Shown here piece after piece: positions 32,646 to 45,400 of a DNA stretch of 64,000 nucleotides. The first letter of the stretch is position 1. Each line of letters opens with the position of its first letter. Location: assembly GCA_047967505.1 (NCBI GenBank), contig CM106538.1. The stretch is one strand, 5' to 3'. This stretch comes from Dipteris shenzhenensis. Its lineage: Eukaryota; Polypodiophyta; Polypodiopsida; Gleicheniales. The notes under the pieces are model-generated. The model worked only from the letters and a program-made list of their open reading frames with translations. It had not been told where the DNA came from and did not search any database. A program made the position numbers and the translations under genes.

Positions 32646-33959
32646 CAAAAGGATTCCACAGGTACATGGTTTTGATTATCAGGATACCTTTGCTCCCACA
32701 GCTCGACTAACCACAATTCGCAGTGTTTTGGCTTTAGCAGCACAGGAAAGTTGGCCTGTGTTTCAGATGGATGTAAAATATGCCTTTCTGAATGGAGATC
32801 TCAAGGAGGAGGTATACGTGAAACAACCACCAGGTTTTGTGATCCCCGATTCAGAAGGTAAAGTCTATAAACTGAAGAAGGCACTTTACGGGCTGAAATA
32901 GGCCCCACGAGCGTGGTACCAGCGGATTGAAACCTACTTTTTGCAAAACGAGTTCAGGAGGAGCCCATCTGATGCAAATTTGTATATCTACAGAGAAGGA
33001 GGCAAGTGTATGATCGTGGTCCTTTATGTGGACGACCTTGTCATAACAGGGAACCATGAAGAAAAGATCTCGCAGACAAAGCAGTTGCAAGGAAGAGAGT
33101 TTGAAATGACAGATGCATTTATGTTTGGGGATTGAAGTTTGGCAAGAGCCAAAACAGATCTTCATCTCACAGCTGAAGTATGCTGGAGAGATACTGAAGG
33201 CATTGGGCATGGCTGAGTGCAAGATAGTTGGCACCCCTATGGAGGTTGACGTGAAGCTCTCAAATGAGGATTCATCAGCACTGGTGGACGAAGCGAAGTA
33301 CAGAAGGCTTGTTGGCAGTTTCATTTACTTGTGCAACACACGGTCGGACATTAGTTTTGCGACTGGTGTACTAAGCAGGTTTTCCAATAAGCCCCGGGAG
33401 AACCATTGGAGGGCAGGGATGTAGGTGCTAAAATACATCAAAGGCACACTTGATTATGGCATCACCCATACCAAGGGCAACATCTTGACCGGATTCTGTG
33501 ACTTGGATTGGGGGCAGGAGACGTGGATAGCAGGAGATCAGTGACGGGTTACTGTTTCTCACTTGGATCTGCAGCTGTGTCATGGGTCATCAAGAAGCAA
33601 CCTACAGTTGCTCTTTCTTCTACCGAGGCTGAGTACAAAAATCAGCATGTTTTGCTTCTTGTAAGGCAGTGTGGTTGAGGAGGATTTTAGGGGACATGGG
33701 TGTAGTGCAGAACAAGCCTACGCAGTTATCATGTGACAATTAGAGTTGCATGGCAATTGCAAAGAACCCTGCGTTCCACGCTCGCACAAAACACATTGAT
33801 ATTCAATATCACTTTGTACGCGAGCTCATCATGGACGGAGAGGTCGACTTGGTGTACTGTCCGACTACAGAGAATGCTACGGACATCTTCACGAAGGCTC
33901 TTGGAAGAGACTTGCTGGAGAGGCATCTTCATCGACTTGGCATTGGGTCGAAAAAGTAA
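32646..33959 (+). pseudogene. copia reverse transcriptase and RNase H (B1)
   Basis: The sequence resumes at YMVLIIRI/FDYQDTFAP-like text, then [27 protein letters not shown] with an in-frame [12 protein letters not shown] (about 33024-33050), a frameshift near 33110, GIEVWQEPKQIFISQL, LVGSFIYLCNTRSDISFA and the RNase H tail FHARTKHIDIQYHFVRE (33770-33825) ending in GSKK and TAA at 33957. It contains at least three frameshifts. Catalytic YVDD is present. Confidence 0.88.
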
Positions 33960-33989
33960 GTTCACTTGCGGGTGGACATTGAGGGGGGG

Positions 33990-34679
33990 TGTTAGACATT
34001 AATGCTCCACTCTCGTGTAACTATGTGGGAACCAGCTAACTCCCATATGAGGAGAAGGCATTTGAGTAGCTCGGTTATCCGGTAGGTCCTGGTTTGGACA
34101 CCAGATGGGGGCCATGTGTAGCCTGATGGATGGACGGCTTCAGATAGAGTTGGCACACTGCCAAGTAGGCTACATGCAAGTGCGGGAAGGCATTCCATGA
34201 CTGACCGCACTGAGGGTAGACGGAGCATTTCTTGGGGCAGCCCACTCTCGGGCTACGAGGCCCGTTTGGAGCCCCAAATGATCCCGGATGACTCTATTCT
34301 GCGCCACGGTTCTAATGTGTGGTCGGTGGCCTATTTCGGGACCGACCTCCAATCGGCCATTTTGGGTCAACTGGGTCGGCGGTCTCCCAATTGGGTCTAA
34401 CCGACTACGATTGGTGGCTATATAAGAGCAAGCCCGTGAAGCCTATATTCATCACTGGCTAGAGCAACCCTGATTCCTTAGCATCCAGCCTCCGTCCTCT
34501 ACTGTTTCCAGCACGCCATCGAAGCTTCTCACATAGGAGCGCATGGCTGGGAGGCAGCGCCATCTATTGTATCAATTTTACAGTAATCAAAATTTTGATT
34601 CTCCATACTATCAGCTTTTCTCTCTTGCATACGAGATCCTGTTATCTGTTGAGCACAGACGTTGTATTGTTTTCTTACA
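33990..34679 (+). repeat. 3' LTR of B1
   Basis: 690 bp, beginning TGTTAGACATTAATG after the purine tract TTGAGGGGGGG and ending TTTTCTTACA. It contains a TATATAAGAGCAAG box at about 34419-34432. Confidence 0.92.
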
Positions 34680-35035
34680 AATCCATCATATTTCAGCCTA
34701 TCCACAGGATACTTAACTCTGGTAGACCTGTGCAAAATAGGCTCCCTACCAGGTGCTCTCAAAACATCCCTCGTCTTCCTTACTCCAGGTGTAACAACAG
34801 AAGGAATACCCAACTCATCATCAAGGCTCTGTTCTGAGCCACTCGATTCACCATCCACATAAGAGTGACCTGCATTCACATCAAACATGGGCTGATCTAC
34901 TTTCTCTTTTCCTTTTTGTGATACTTGCATACCACTATCTACATTGCTTTGAGGAGATCCTCCTGATCTCAATCTACCTGTCCATGGCGAAGTATGTGAA
35001 CCACTGCTAGAGGACACTACAGGTCCACTAATATC
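34680..35035 (-). pseudogene. Family A copia fragment (A3): region between integrase and reverse transcriptase
   Basis: The minus strand reads VDRLKYDGFVRKQ, DDELGIPSVVTPGVRKTRD and GRLRSGGSPQSN. It is nearly identical to 54130-54480 of A2. Its left end coincides exactly with the B insertion point. Similarity to A2 stops near 35035. Stops are few, so this is a fairly recent copy. Confidence 0.88.
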
Positions 35036-36213
35036 CACTAATTTGGCATGCAGAATCCTTGAATGTAGATGCGTTCCCATGTGAGCCACCTTTTCGTCCA
35101 AGCACAATTGTGGGTAGAATGGGCATGTTAGAGAGGTGAAGAAAAGTAGGTTGTTGGTCGTGAAGATAGCGCGTGCAACTCCTCCTTTTGATAGCTATCC
35201 ATTATGGAAGTTTGCCTCGATGATAGAATTTGCAAGGAAGCAGAGGATCAGAGTCTATGCACACGCGATCATTTGAGCGTGGTTGGTCTGCGCACATGAC
35301 CTGTGCACTGAAACAATAATGGAGAAATTTTTTCTCTCCCTGAGTCAATGACCATAAGGTTACAGGTTTGGTGGTCGGCACCGGTGAGGTGCAAAGTCTC
35401 GACTGGCGAAATTCTAGTGCAAAAGCCAGCACCTGGGAGCGCATAAATGCGCCCTACTAACTAGCTGTTTCCACGCAGGGGTGAATGCAACACCCCTGCT
35501 CCTCCTAAGCGCCACCGGTGGTAGTGGGTTGCACAACAGCCACTAGCCTTTGTTGTTTCCTCGGGTAGAATGGAGATAGAGTGAAGAAGAGCCAGAGGCA
35601 GGGACAGAAGGCAGCGCAGCAGAGAATTAACACAGAGGGAGGGACAGAAGGAGGGCAGGGTGAGAGTTGATTGGTGGATGCCTTGCCAGAGACTGCAGGA
35701 TCACTTTTCGAGGCTGCAGGTTCATTTCTCGATGTAGGTCGAACCCAGGAGGCCCTTTGGATCCAACGAAATTAGTTGAATTCATTCTAGCTCGAAGTGC
35801 CATTTGAGGTTGTGGTGTGAGAACAACACACAGGTTGCTGTCATGTAAGAAAATGGCCCATTTATCCCTGCGTGGAAAGAGCTTGTAAGGTAAATGTGTA
35901 GCTTGATCCCGAGGCGTGCACCCGTGGTCCGGTGCGCACAGGCGCTCGGAGTGAAAAGTGAGAGCATAGGAAAGGGCGTCAAGAGCCAAGGAGGCCTGTG
36001 AATGGGGAGGCGCAAGACCAGCAGCTAATAACGCACAATTTATCATATCATCATCATCATCATAATCATCAGAATCATCATCATGATCATCATCTTCTTC
36101 TTCTTCTTCTTCTTAGTTAATCTTGTGCTCCGAGCTTTCGAGCTTTTCGTAGGCCTTCGCAGTAAGCTCTACACTGGCTTTCCTCCCCCCCCCCTTTTCC
36201 TCCTCCTCCTCCG
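35036..36213. other. Region upstream of the trihelix gene
   Basis: No supported gene. GC content is above the window's average, with scattered GCGC-rich phrases. A trinucleotide microsatellite lies at 36044-36116. This is presumably the promoter and 5' UTR of the trihelix gene. I do not see a convincing TATA box. Confidence 0.4.
36044..36116. repeat. (ATC)n and (TTC)n microsatellite
   Basis: Imperfect TCA repeats pass into a run of TTC units, about 100-170 bp before the trihelix start. Confidence 0.92.
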
Positions 36214-37120
36214 ATGGCATCCTTCTCCCTCCCCCCCTTGACCTGTCCTCCAAAAAGGAGGACCGTATCCCCCCCTGGGGCTTCCAGGAAACCCTCGACT
36301 TCATTTCCATCCGTTCTCAGCTCGAAAAGGACTTCACCCAAACTAAACGTAACAAAACCCTCTGGGAGATCATCTCTTGCAAAATGAAGGACAAGGGCTA
36401 CCGCCGTAGCGCTGAGCAATGTAAGTGCAAGTGGAAGAACCTCGTCAACCGTTACAAGGTGGGATTTTTCTTCTTTCGTATGGTGAATTTCTCATGTTGC
36501 TTCTCTTTTTCTTATTCGATTTGCGAATCATGTTTGTTTAGATGGGCGTAACCTCGCAGGGCTCGGAACCAGATAATGGTCGACAGTGCCCCTTCTTTGA
36601 GGAACTGCATGCAATTTTCACCGAGCGTGCCAACTCCATGGACAGGCTGCGCTTAGCGTCGGAATCGGGCGCTAAGACAAAGAGAAAAGGCACAAAAGGC
36701 TCGCTTTTGGATAGGTCTTCCGAAGATCTTTCCGACGAGGAGGACGATGAAGACGAAGAAAGTGAGGACGAGCGCGCTGTAAAATCCAAGAAGAGGAAAT
36801 CCGATCGGGATCGACAGAGGGCTACCGCTGAGAAATGTAGAGCCAACAGCATGCTCGAGGTTCTGGAAGACTTCTTTCAGCAGCAACAGCGCATGGAGGT
36901 CCAGTGGAGGGAGGCTATGAAGAGGCGGGAGGAAGAGCGCAGACTACGAGAGCAAGAGTTTTTAAATGCCATGGAGAATCTGGAGAATGAGAGGATTATG
37001 AGAGAACAGCACTGGCGAGAGAGAGAGGAGCAGAGACGTGCTAGGGAAGAAGCTCGAGCAGAGAAAAGAGATGCTTTGTTCAGCGCTATCTTGAATCGAC
37101 TCACCAAACAGGAGCCCTAA
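36214..37120 (+). CDS. Trihelix (GT-3-type) transcription factor, two exons
   Basis: A plant-specific nuclear DNA-binding protein that recognises GT elements. Exon 1 (to 36458) encodes the trihelix domain: PPWGFQETLDFISIRSQLE, KRNKTLWEII, KGYRRSAEQCKCKW and KNLVNRYK, with the three conserved Trp. The intron is 36459-36541 (GT...AG, 83 bp, phase 0). Exon 2 (36542-37120) continues GRQCPFFEELHAIFTERA, an acidic stretch (about 36735-36775), a basic KSKKRKSDRDRQ nuclear-signal-like segment, and an Arg/Glu-rich coiled coil (about 36885-37080). The total is about 275 residues, near GT-3 family size. The start is uncertain: ATG 36214 is one base out of frame with the domain. One extra C in the C7 run at 36231-36237 would restore it; otherwise the start lies in an unseen upstream exon. 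Confidence 0.88.
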
Positions 37121-38370
37121 TAGTTTCCATGCATTGCAACATCGAGGGTTGCCCTTCTCTGCCACTCTCTGTTTCCTCAGCATATTTTGTGATGGTTTTC
37201 CATTCGGAGATAAGGTTCAGATGCACCCATCTGAAGCTTTCTTTCAGAACCCTGCTATGTTACCCGCTACTACTCATGCATACCTCCATTAGTACGTCTC
37301 ATTTCTGACTCTGCAGGAAACTCTGTACGTCCCACCACATTCAAAGCCAAAAGCATGGCACACACCAGCTCCAGATTATGCTGCTTCACATTTCCTAGGA
37401 ACATTTGAACCTCTAACAGAAACCTCGAATTCTTCTTTTGAAGCACAACAAAGGAGGCATGTGTTCGTTGACTCTAGTATTTCTAACCCTCATTTGTGTT
37501 GCGGCTTTTAAACATTTGTGGCTGTCTCTATTGTGCGCTGGAAGTATAGGTTACTGAAGATTTAGGACGGATACATGGTCCATTTATTCAACTACAAGAT
37601 TCATGACCAAGGCCTTAGTTCTTTAATAAGCCTTTCTGTGTACAGCTTATTTGAATCGATATACAGATGCTATGTAAATATGTTTTCTCACAAAAGGAGG
37701 AATCTTTTTGAGAGGCACATGCATGATCTTAAAAACTTGGGGGATCCTCCTTGATCTGCTTTTACATGATGGTCAGATCTGGTCTGAAGGTTTGTTTGAG
37801 ACATTGAAATGCTTGGAAGCTTGATGAAGGTCAGGTCTGAAGGTTTGTCAGAGACATTGAAATGTTTGGAAGCTTTACGCAGGTAACTGCTAATACACAT
37901 AGAATGAAAACTTTTTAAGTGTAGAGAATTTGAATGCTGTAGTTTCACAAAGAAAGCAAAGCTTGACAGTAATTTCCTACAATCAAGTGTGGCTATTTGA
38001 GCTCAGAAGGGAATTGAATCTGGCAACCCTATCAGTCAATTTGTCGTGAACAATTGTTTTCAACGAGAACCAAGGGCTGACCAGGTGCACTATCAGTGGC
38101 TATGTCTGTTAAGAGTGCCTACTATTTCAGCACAATCCTTAACACACTTGTTTAAGGATTTTAAAACAAGCTGAACAATGATGGTGAGTTTTTTAATGAG
38201 ACCCAAACTGCTTGGCCTAGAATCAGTTGGCTTGTAAACTGGGGTGACCAATTCTGGCTGAACTGTAAGAATTCAGTGTGCACTATATGTTGTAGTCTTA
38301 GATCTTTGGAATTCGGCTTTGGTTATGTTTAGGATCTGTGAATGTAGAATCAAAATCCCGTTTTCTTGTT
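37121..38370 (+). other. Downstream of the trihelix gene; 3' UTR and spacer
   Basis: No ORF is supported. It includes an imperfect tandem pair at about 37770-37876 (GGTCTGAAGGTTTGT..GAGACATTGAAATG, units of about 55 bp). At about 37990-38080 the minus strand has AGATTCAATTCCC, a weak B-box-like motif. Confidence 0.4.
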
Positions 38371-38879
38371 AGTTCTTAGTGTTAGAAATGACCCAACAGA
38401 GGGTACGCACAGCGGAAGACTGATAGAATTGTCCAGAAGCTCTTACAGTGTGGTGTGGGGAGTGGAATCTCAAACTTCTTAACTTAATGTGCATCAAATA
38501 GATGTGCAGAGCATAGGTGTGTGCAGACTCATCAATAGACAATGAACCAGCCAGATAGAGAAACCACCAAAATAATATATTTCTGTCCAAAGCTATGGAC
38601 ACAATACAAAAGAGAGAGATCCAGAGTCCCACCAATGGTGTGGTCCTCTGATCTTACCACGAGGTCCTTGTATCTGCCGGCTATTCTTATTTTATTATTT
38701 ATAACTATTTTTAAATCTAGGATAAATAAATAAATAAATAAATAACCCCTTAAACAACAATGATAATAATTGTTTTCTTGTGTCTGTGCTTCATTTGTTT
38801 TCTTCGATGTGAGTGGGTCTATCTTTGTTTCCTTGTGTCAGCATTGGTGTTTCTTTTGTTTTGATGGTTCACTGAATTT

Positions 38880-38936
<57 letters not shown>

Positions 38937-41900
38937 CTTTATCTTATTTTCTGCTTTGTTTCTTCCTTTTAGCTATCAAAATTTTGGCTGTTTGGGTTGG
39001 GATTTCAAAGCTTAGTAAGCACTGGGCTCACCCAGGAGATTTTGGAAATCTTTCAAAACACAAATGGCAGCTTATGGTTGGGCATTGATGAGAACATAAG
39101 CGTAGCTTTGCCACCAGGTCATGCTTATTTTTGTTTTTCTCATTTACTCATAGTATTGTTTAAAGTTGCTTGCAAATTCCCTTCTTTCCTCTGTTCTTTC
39201 ACTTGTTTTAAAGAATTTTGATTTGTTTAGATTAGATATGTTCTAGTCTCACGAAGGTATATATTCTGGCTGGACCTACACAAGCTTGCCTGCTAAGTAG
39301 CTATTAGGATGTGAGAATGTTGTATTCATTAGGTCATGCAGCCAACAGGGGGAAACCTTCCAGTTATCAATCATTCGCAAAGTCTTGGTGTTAGCTTGAG
39401 GACCCTCATGTCTTTTGCGCAGTGGATGCCCTTTGAAAAGCACCCAACAAGGCGCAATAGTTTAGGCCCTGGTTTTGGTGACTCCAGGTCCTGATGTAGA
39501 AATTGAGGCACGTCAGGTTGCTGCCATTGTCCTCTGGGAACAACAGTGAAGAAACAGAAGCGGAGAGCCCATGAAGTTGTTGGCAGCCTCATTTGTTCTG
39601 TGCGGGTAGGGGCATCGAATTGCTGCAATTCTGCTCATCAGTTACATAATGCATTATGGGAACTAAGACTGCAGCAAAACTGCATTGATTATGCATGAGC
39701 ATTGAGTAGGAAATGGAGTGCATCAGCACGGATGTTATACAGCTTGAGGTAGGAACTGGCCACACTGCATGAAAAAATTGGCAGCACTCCACCTGGCACG
39801 AGAAGGCAAGTTTATGGCGGGTAGGTTGCAGAGTTAAAAACTAACTGTAGGCTGTAGGCCACACATTGCCCTTGTATCTTGTGCATGGTTGCTAAGTGGC
39901 CATAAGGACTGCTATGATGCAAGCTTTACAAAGAGGATTACAAGTCAGAATGCAGTGGATGCATCTCCATAACAGTGGAATTGATATGATTTAATTGTAA
40001 AGCTATGTGAGTAGTGATTCCCAGATTTCCCCTTGTGCAGGAGTCTGACGCATATGGGAGAACAACTTTATAGGAGCGTGCATGATTCGCATACCATAGG
40101 TGTCAAACCTGTATTGGGCTCTGCATGGCACTAAGGATTGTACGGAGTTTATATCCTTTTCCCTATGTTTCCATTGGAGGGATGTGTGTAAATCCTAGGA
40201 TTGGCCAATGCCTTTCAGCGTATACAAGGTTAGCTTACATTAGTTAAGTATACTTCACACTTGTGCATGCAGGTATACCAAAAGTTAGTTAATGACAGCA
40301 GGCTTCATGGAGAAAATAACAATAAAAAGAGGGGCCTAGGTCATATGATAAAGCTGTTCCCACTTGAAAATAACATTGTTACCTTCCTGGTGCAAGTAAT
40401 CAGACAAGTGTGGCTCAGAAGTCTTCCACTGCACTGGTGGATAGTACAGTCAGAATGATGTATCTGGAGCTCGCAAAAGGTGAGGGGCCATGAAGTAAGT
40501 TGACCTAGTCATATTAGATCTGTTTCAGTAGTGACCTAGAAGTCAATTTCTTGGTTAGCAATTCGCTCAAACTGTGCTCTGATATACGTGGAAAAGAAGG
40601 GATTCTCTGTAGGGCATGCTTAGACGGATTCATTGGATTTCATGTGACATGCAGTTTTCTTTTTGAGCTTCCATGGTTTTCATGTGTCATCCCATGCGTT
40701 GATTCTAAGTGTGTTGTTGCCTTCGGTCGACATGAGCAGGACTTAAATATCACAGAAAGATGTTTCATAAGGTACCTCACAATATATGGCATTTGTAATG
40801 GTAAAAAAGTGTGTGCAATATTGGCTATATGAAATCTTGATTCCTTACGCTTTGCGAAGTTACAAATGGTATATCGCGTATTAAACAGTAAAGAAGCCTG
40901 TGCAATATTGCCAACATGAAATCTTTATTCTTTACCCTTACTCTTTGAGGTGTTAGTTACTCAAATTCAACAATATTATTGAGATATGACCAGGGTTTTT
41001 GGCTTCACCCATTGTCCAAGAAAATCCTCAGAGCAAGATGACACATAATCCAAAAAGAGAACAGCAAGCTTTACTTTGGGCATGATGACGAAAAAGGCAA
41101 ATTTGGACTCGGGCATGAATTTGAGAAGTGGGAAGCTGAGAGTACTTTACACTGAGGACAATTCCAACCATGCAATACAAGTGTAAACAGGAGTGTTTCT
41201 GTTTCGTCAGAATTGCTGTCCTCTTCTAGCGTGGGTTCATGGTGTAATTGAAAATTCACTGTGGAAGCTATTTTGGGAGGGACATAGCTCTGAATATGAC
41301 TCTTGATTCTCGTCATGTAAATGTAGTTGGACATCTGAAATTAAAGGACATGAAATCATTAAATGCTAAATTTTTTAGTTTTTACATCTGAATTCTGATT
41401 TAAAATCAGACACCCATTTAAAATCAATCAGGTAAAGTTGGACATGAAACTACAATATGCTGGGTTGTTTAGTTTGGCATCTGAATTTCTCATTGAAAGT
41501 CAGACCGTGGTAAGCACTGATATGACTATTGATTCTCTTGTCATGGAAATGTAGTTAGTAACCACATGGCATCTATTACATCATTGTCTAAGAAAGAAGC
41601 ATGTATAATTGATGTGCCTCGAGGCAGGTTCTTTTATAAATATTATATGCTGGACCTTAATTCTAGAGTTTTTAAAGAGCTTAGTGATCTTCATTTCTTA
41701 CATTGTGATGGCCTATTTAACTCCCTGGATATCCACTACTATTTACTACATTATTTATTATTATTTATTGCGCATTTGTTATTGATCAAACACGTGAGTT
41801 CTGTTCGTAGGATGTCACATGCGGCCGGCTTTCTCAAATCAGCCAATCCTATGTATAGATCATCTTCAATTAAGCGACATTACTTCTATAGTTGATCACC

Positions 41901-42450
41901 ATGCATGTTTACATCATCTTTATTGTGGTTGTGACATCTTTAGTATGGTGGTGGCACATTAGATGCATGGGAAAGCCATATTTGCAATCATTATATGTGA
42001 TGGGATTCTAGATGCTAAAGCATGAGGTAGGTTCCATGTTGGTGGAATTATTGAGTCTATAGGGTTATTGGGTTCCTTAACAAATGACCCTTCACTTGAT
42101 CGTGATAATTAGCACGTTGCACAAGATTGATGCGTTGCTCATCTATATGGTTCTCGCACCCACTAGGGTTTTGGTGGTTAGAAAGTCTAAGCACATCTCT
42201 CGACCTTGATAGCATGCTAGAACATAGTGAGGATTGTTACGTGATAGCTTAACCCTATGCAACGGAAGAATGTTAAACCAAAGGAAGAATGTTGAACGAA
42301 TGAGTAGTACTCAAGGAGATCCAAGTTTATATGATGTGTGCATAGGAAAGCTCTCTCAAGGACACTCGGACTTGGAGTAATAGATTCTACTAGAGCAACC
42401 AAAATGCTCCAAATAGATGCACCAAAACAACCATATGCTTCTATAAGGTT
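38371..42450. other. Long stretch without a recognisable gene
   Basis: Only short ORFs without known motifs (for example 40551-40832, 41071-41334 minus, 41566-41895). It contains an (AAAT)n run near 38728-38744 and a CT microsatellite at 38882-38932. A TGTTAGAAATGACCC at about 38380 resembles an LTR start, but no partner LTR is seen. Confidence 0.4.
38882..38932. repeat. (CT)n microsatellite
   Basis: About 25 uninterrupted CT units. Confidence 0.95.
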
Positions 42451-45400
42451 TTGATATTTTTTGCGGTTGCCTTGGATGCTCTATGGAGAGCAAGTTATTT
42501 GCTCCAAGCTTTGCCTTGCTCTTTGCTTAGGTGCGTGCTCTTCGTGGAGTGTTACTGGCTTCATAGTGAATGTTTTTGGCATGGGCACAAGTGCCCTATT
42601 GATTTGGGTGGGCGTGTTTTTTTTTTTTTTGGGGGGGGGAGGTTGGAACTTAGTCTATCCCCTTCCATATGTTGGCCTTAGACATGATTTGTCCTAGTCT
42701 ACTAGTCTATCCCCCTCCATATGTTGGCCTTAGACACGGATCATTCTAGTCTACTAAAGGGTCGACCAGAATCTCGACCTCACTTGGGAGGGCGACTAGA
42801 CAAGCCCAATATTTGACCCCATTGATTGCCCATTTGGCTTACCAGTAGATTGATGGCCAACCTGTTCTCAGTCACTATAGTAGTCCTCTAACCTTGTTGC
42901 TATTTGTACAACACATTGGGCCACATACCACCCACATATGCTTGTGAATCTTATCTTCCCTCCTGGCATGTTGCCACAACACAAGTGGGCTGATCTCCTT
43001 CACTAGGCACACCATTGTCGGTAAATCTTCTAGCCCCTTCACATGCGATCTTGTTGATGGTCTGTTTTTCTTACTACCCTTAGGTTAACTTTATAGGCAC
43101 TCGATGTTCGCTACTCGTAAACCCTTAATCCAACGTGTGTAGTGCTCAAATGAAGATGCTTGCTCATGCAATCCTTGGTGAGCTGTGCGTGCGAGCGTAC
43201 TCGGGTGTGATGTAGATAGACATCAAGGGAAACAACTTGGAGGTTGGGGTTGCTATTGAAGGAACTGCTGGCGCCACCTGCTCCTGCTTGTGTTGGTGAA
43301 TTCTCCGTAAGTTTCGCTTGTGTTGGTCTAACCCAAGGGCTAACATTTCACCTTGGCTTTTTGCAATCGGGTCCCCACGGTTCCAGACTGGATGGAACTA
43401 AGCACGGCTCAAAGGTGGGTTGAAGCCATGGGGCCGTCATACTAGGTCACGCCTTTATAATGAAGGCTGACAAGGAGCTACTCGGGAGCAGTAGAGGAAG
43501 GTCCGAAGGCATAATTTGGAGGGCAAGGGAGGAAGATGGTATGGGAGGGAGAGGCTCAAAAGGATTAATCGTCTCTATCGGATTGAGAGGAGGCTAGGGA
43601 TACAAGGAGTGTATGTCGATGGGAGGCCTCTCGGGTTTTGTGAGCCAATCCATAGACCTTTACTTGGTGAGTGGGTCCTCGGAGGGGTTTGTGATGTCGA
43701 AGGCATCCTCAAACCGAGTCACGTAGTGTTTCATTGGGTGTGACTTTCTCCTGCCGCTTGAACCACATGGTAGCTGCCTTCTTGATGTGGCTGCCTAGCA
43801 GTTTCTTGATCTCCATAAGTAACGCCACGTAATATACTAGAAGGGTCGGCATAATTGGGCGCATAAGGGCACGGATCCAAGCTGCAATAACTGCCTTATA
43901 CTGTTGGCGGGCTTCTCGGTCTTGGACAAACAAGTCAAAATTGCGGTAGGTGCACTCATAAAAGGAAGTCTTTGGGGTGATGGTTTGAGTGTCGTATTGT
44001 GAAGAGATTGAGGCGGGGTCGGAGGAGAGCTGGAGTCTGCCGAGTCGATCTGTGCCCAAGCCCTATGGCGGATAGGGAATTGGTGTCGGCGGAGCACTCA
44101 ACACAAAACTTCAGTTGCCAGGGTGGCAACGAGAATTACATCTTCTCCATCCAAAAATGGCTATGCTTCCAGAACCTACTCGGGTGAAGTTTGGGTGGCC
44201 ATTTCAAAAACGGGCGGGGCAAAGACCTGTCCTGCCTTGTAAAAAAGAACCATGAAGGAAGTTTGGGTCCCTACGTCATTTCCTAGCTCAAGACTGACAA
44301 AATGAGTCGGGGGGCCAATTGTATGCCCTTTTCGCAAAAGAAAACTAAGTGGGTTTGAGTTCACCCTTCGTCCTTCGGCTCGGAAAACCTTTGGCTGGTA
44401 GGAACTAGCCAGAGTAGGGCCTGAGCCATGACATCTTCGTTAGTTGCTTTGGAGTGACCTGGAGCAGACATGCCTTTAGAGCTAGTGGCTGCCTTTTGGA
44501 TTGTTGGCCGGACCTAAGGGAGAGGATGAGAGGAGTGTCGGGGCTCTCCTTGGCCCATTGCTATATTGCCAATCAGGCTCCCTGCACCTAGGCAGCTTTA
44601 TCGAGTGCTCGGCAAGAGATTGGGGAAGTTGGATGAGAGATTGTACTTGAGAATAATTCACTATCTTTGTTTGAGCCGAGTGTTCTCGGCTCGCAAACCC
44701 TCCAATTCCTCTAGATCCGGGCGGAGTTGTGCAATTTTTGCTCGAATTATCGCTATCTTGACCTGTGCCTTTTGAAGAGCTTCTTGCTTCGTCTGCGCTC
44801 GCTATTGTGCATCCTATAGTATTGCCTACAACAGCAGCCGAGAAGCTACAATTGTCAACGTCTCCTAGGAAGCTTGGAGTTTGGAGTTATTTGAGTGTAA
44901 CTTGTCCACCTCACACTGTAGGTTGCCATAATCTCATTGTAACCCAGTGTGAGTGTATTAGAGTTGGCTATGAGATTCTACCATGGATGATTTTTTCAAG
45001 TTAGTTTCGTTAATTTTATATTGGCATCGAAAGTTTGTATGCTTTAGTAAAAATAAATGTTTGAAACTTTCACCAGGATTTAGACCTTTTTGCAAAAAAA
45101 ATTGAAGTTTAGCCAGGATTTACATATTTTCCTTCAAAATTCAAAAGAAAAAATATAAAAAAGTACTACATTCTACCAATGTTGTGAAACTAAAAAAATG
45201 AGCTTGAAAACTTTTGCCATGATTCTATATTAATAGATAAGCATAGCTTCGATAAAAACATTCTTGGATTCTACCAACTCATCATACACATTGCGCCGAC
45301 CATCCTATTGCTCCTACAGCCTATCCCTTTCTACACTAAGGGTGGTCTGTGCTTGCCGAAGTGTAGCCATGTCCTTTTCAAAGAACTCAAACAACTAGCC

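Larger units (their letters stand above)
31237..34679 (+). mobile_element. Ty1/copia LTR retrotransposon B1, truncated and internally deleted
   Basis: The 5' LTR (31237-31944) lacks its first 40 or so bases. It is followed by the primer site TGGTATCAGAGC at 31945-31956. A gag starts at 32015 and is fused near 32650 to reverse transcriptase, so the zinc knuckle, protease and integrase are deleted relative to B2. The 3' LTR is complete (33990-34679). The base after it begins the family A fragment, at the same point where B2 sits in A2. It has several stops and cannot be functional. Confidence 0.9.

Noticed and set aside
31331-34400. ORFs of 60-112 residues inside the B LTRs on both strands
   Set aside because: They recur with every LTR copy, start in promoter or leader sequence and have no protein motif.
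36117-37183. Minus-strand ORFs opposite the trihelix gene
   Set aside because: They are antisense shadows of a GC-rich coding region. The plus strand carries the conserved domain and splice sites.
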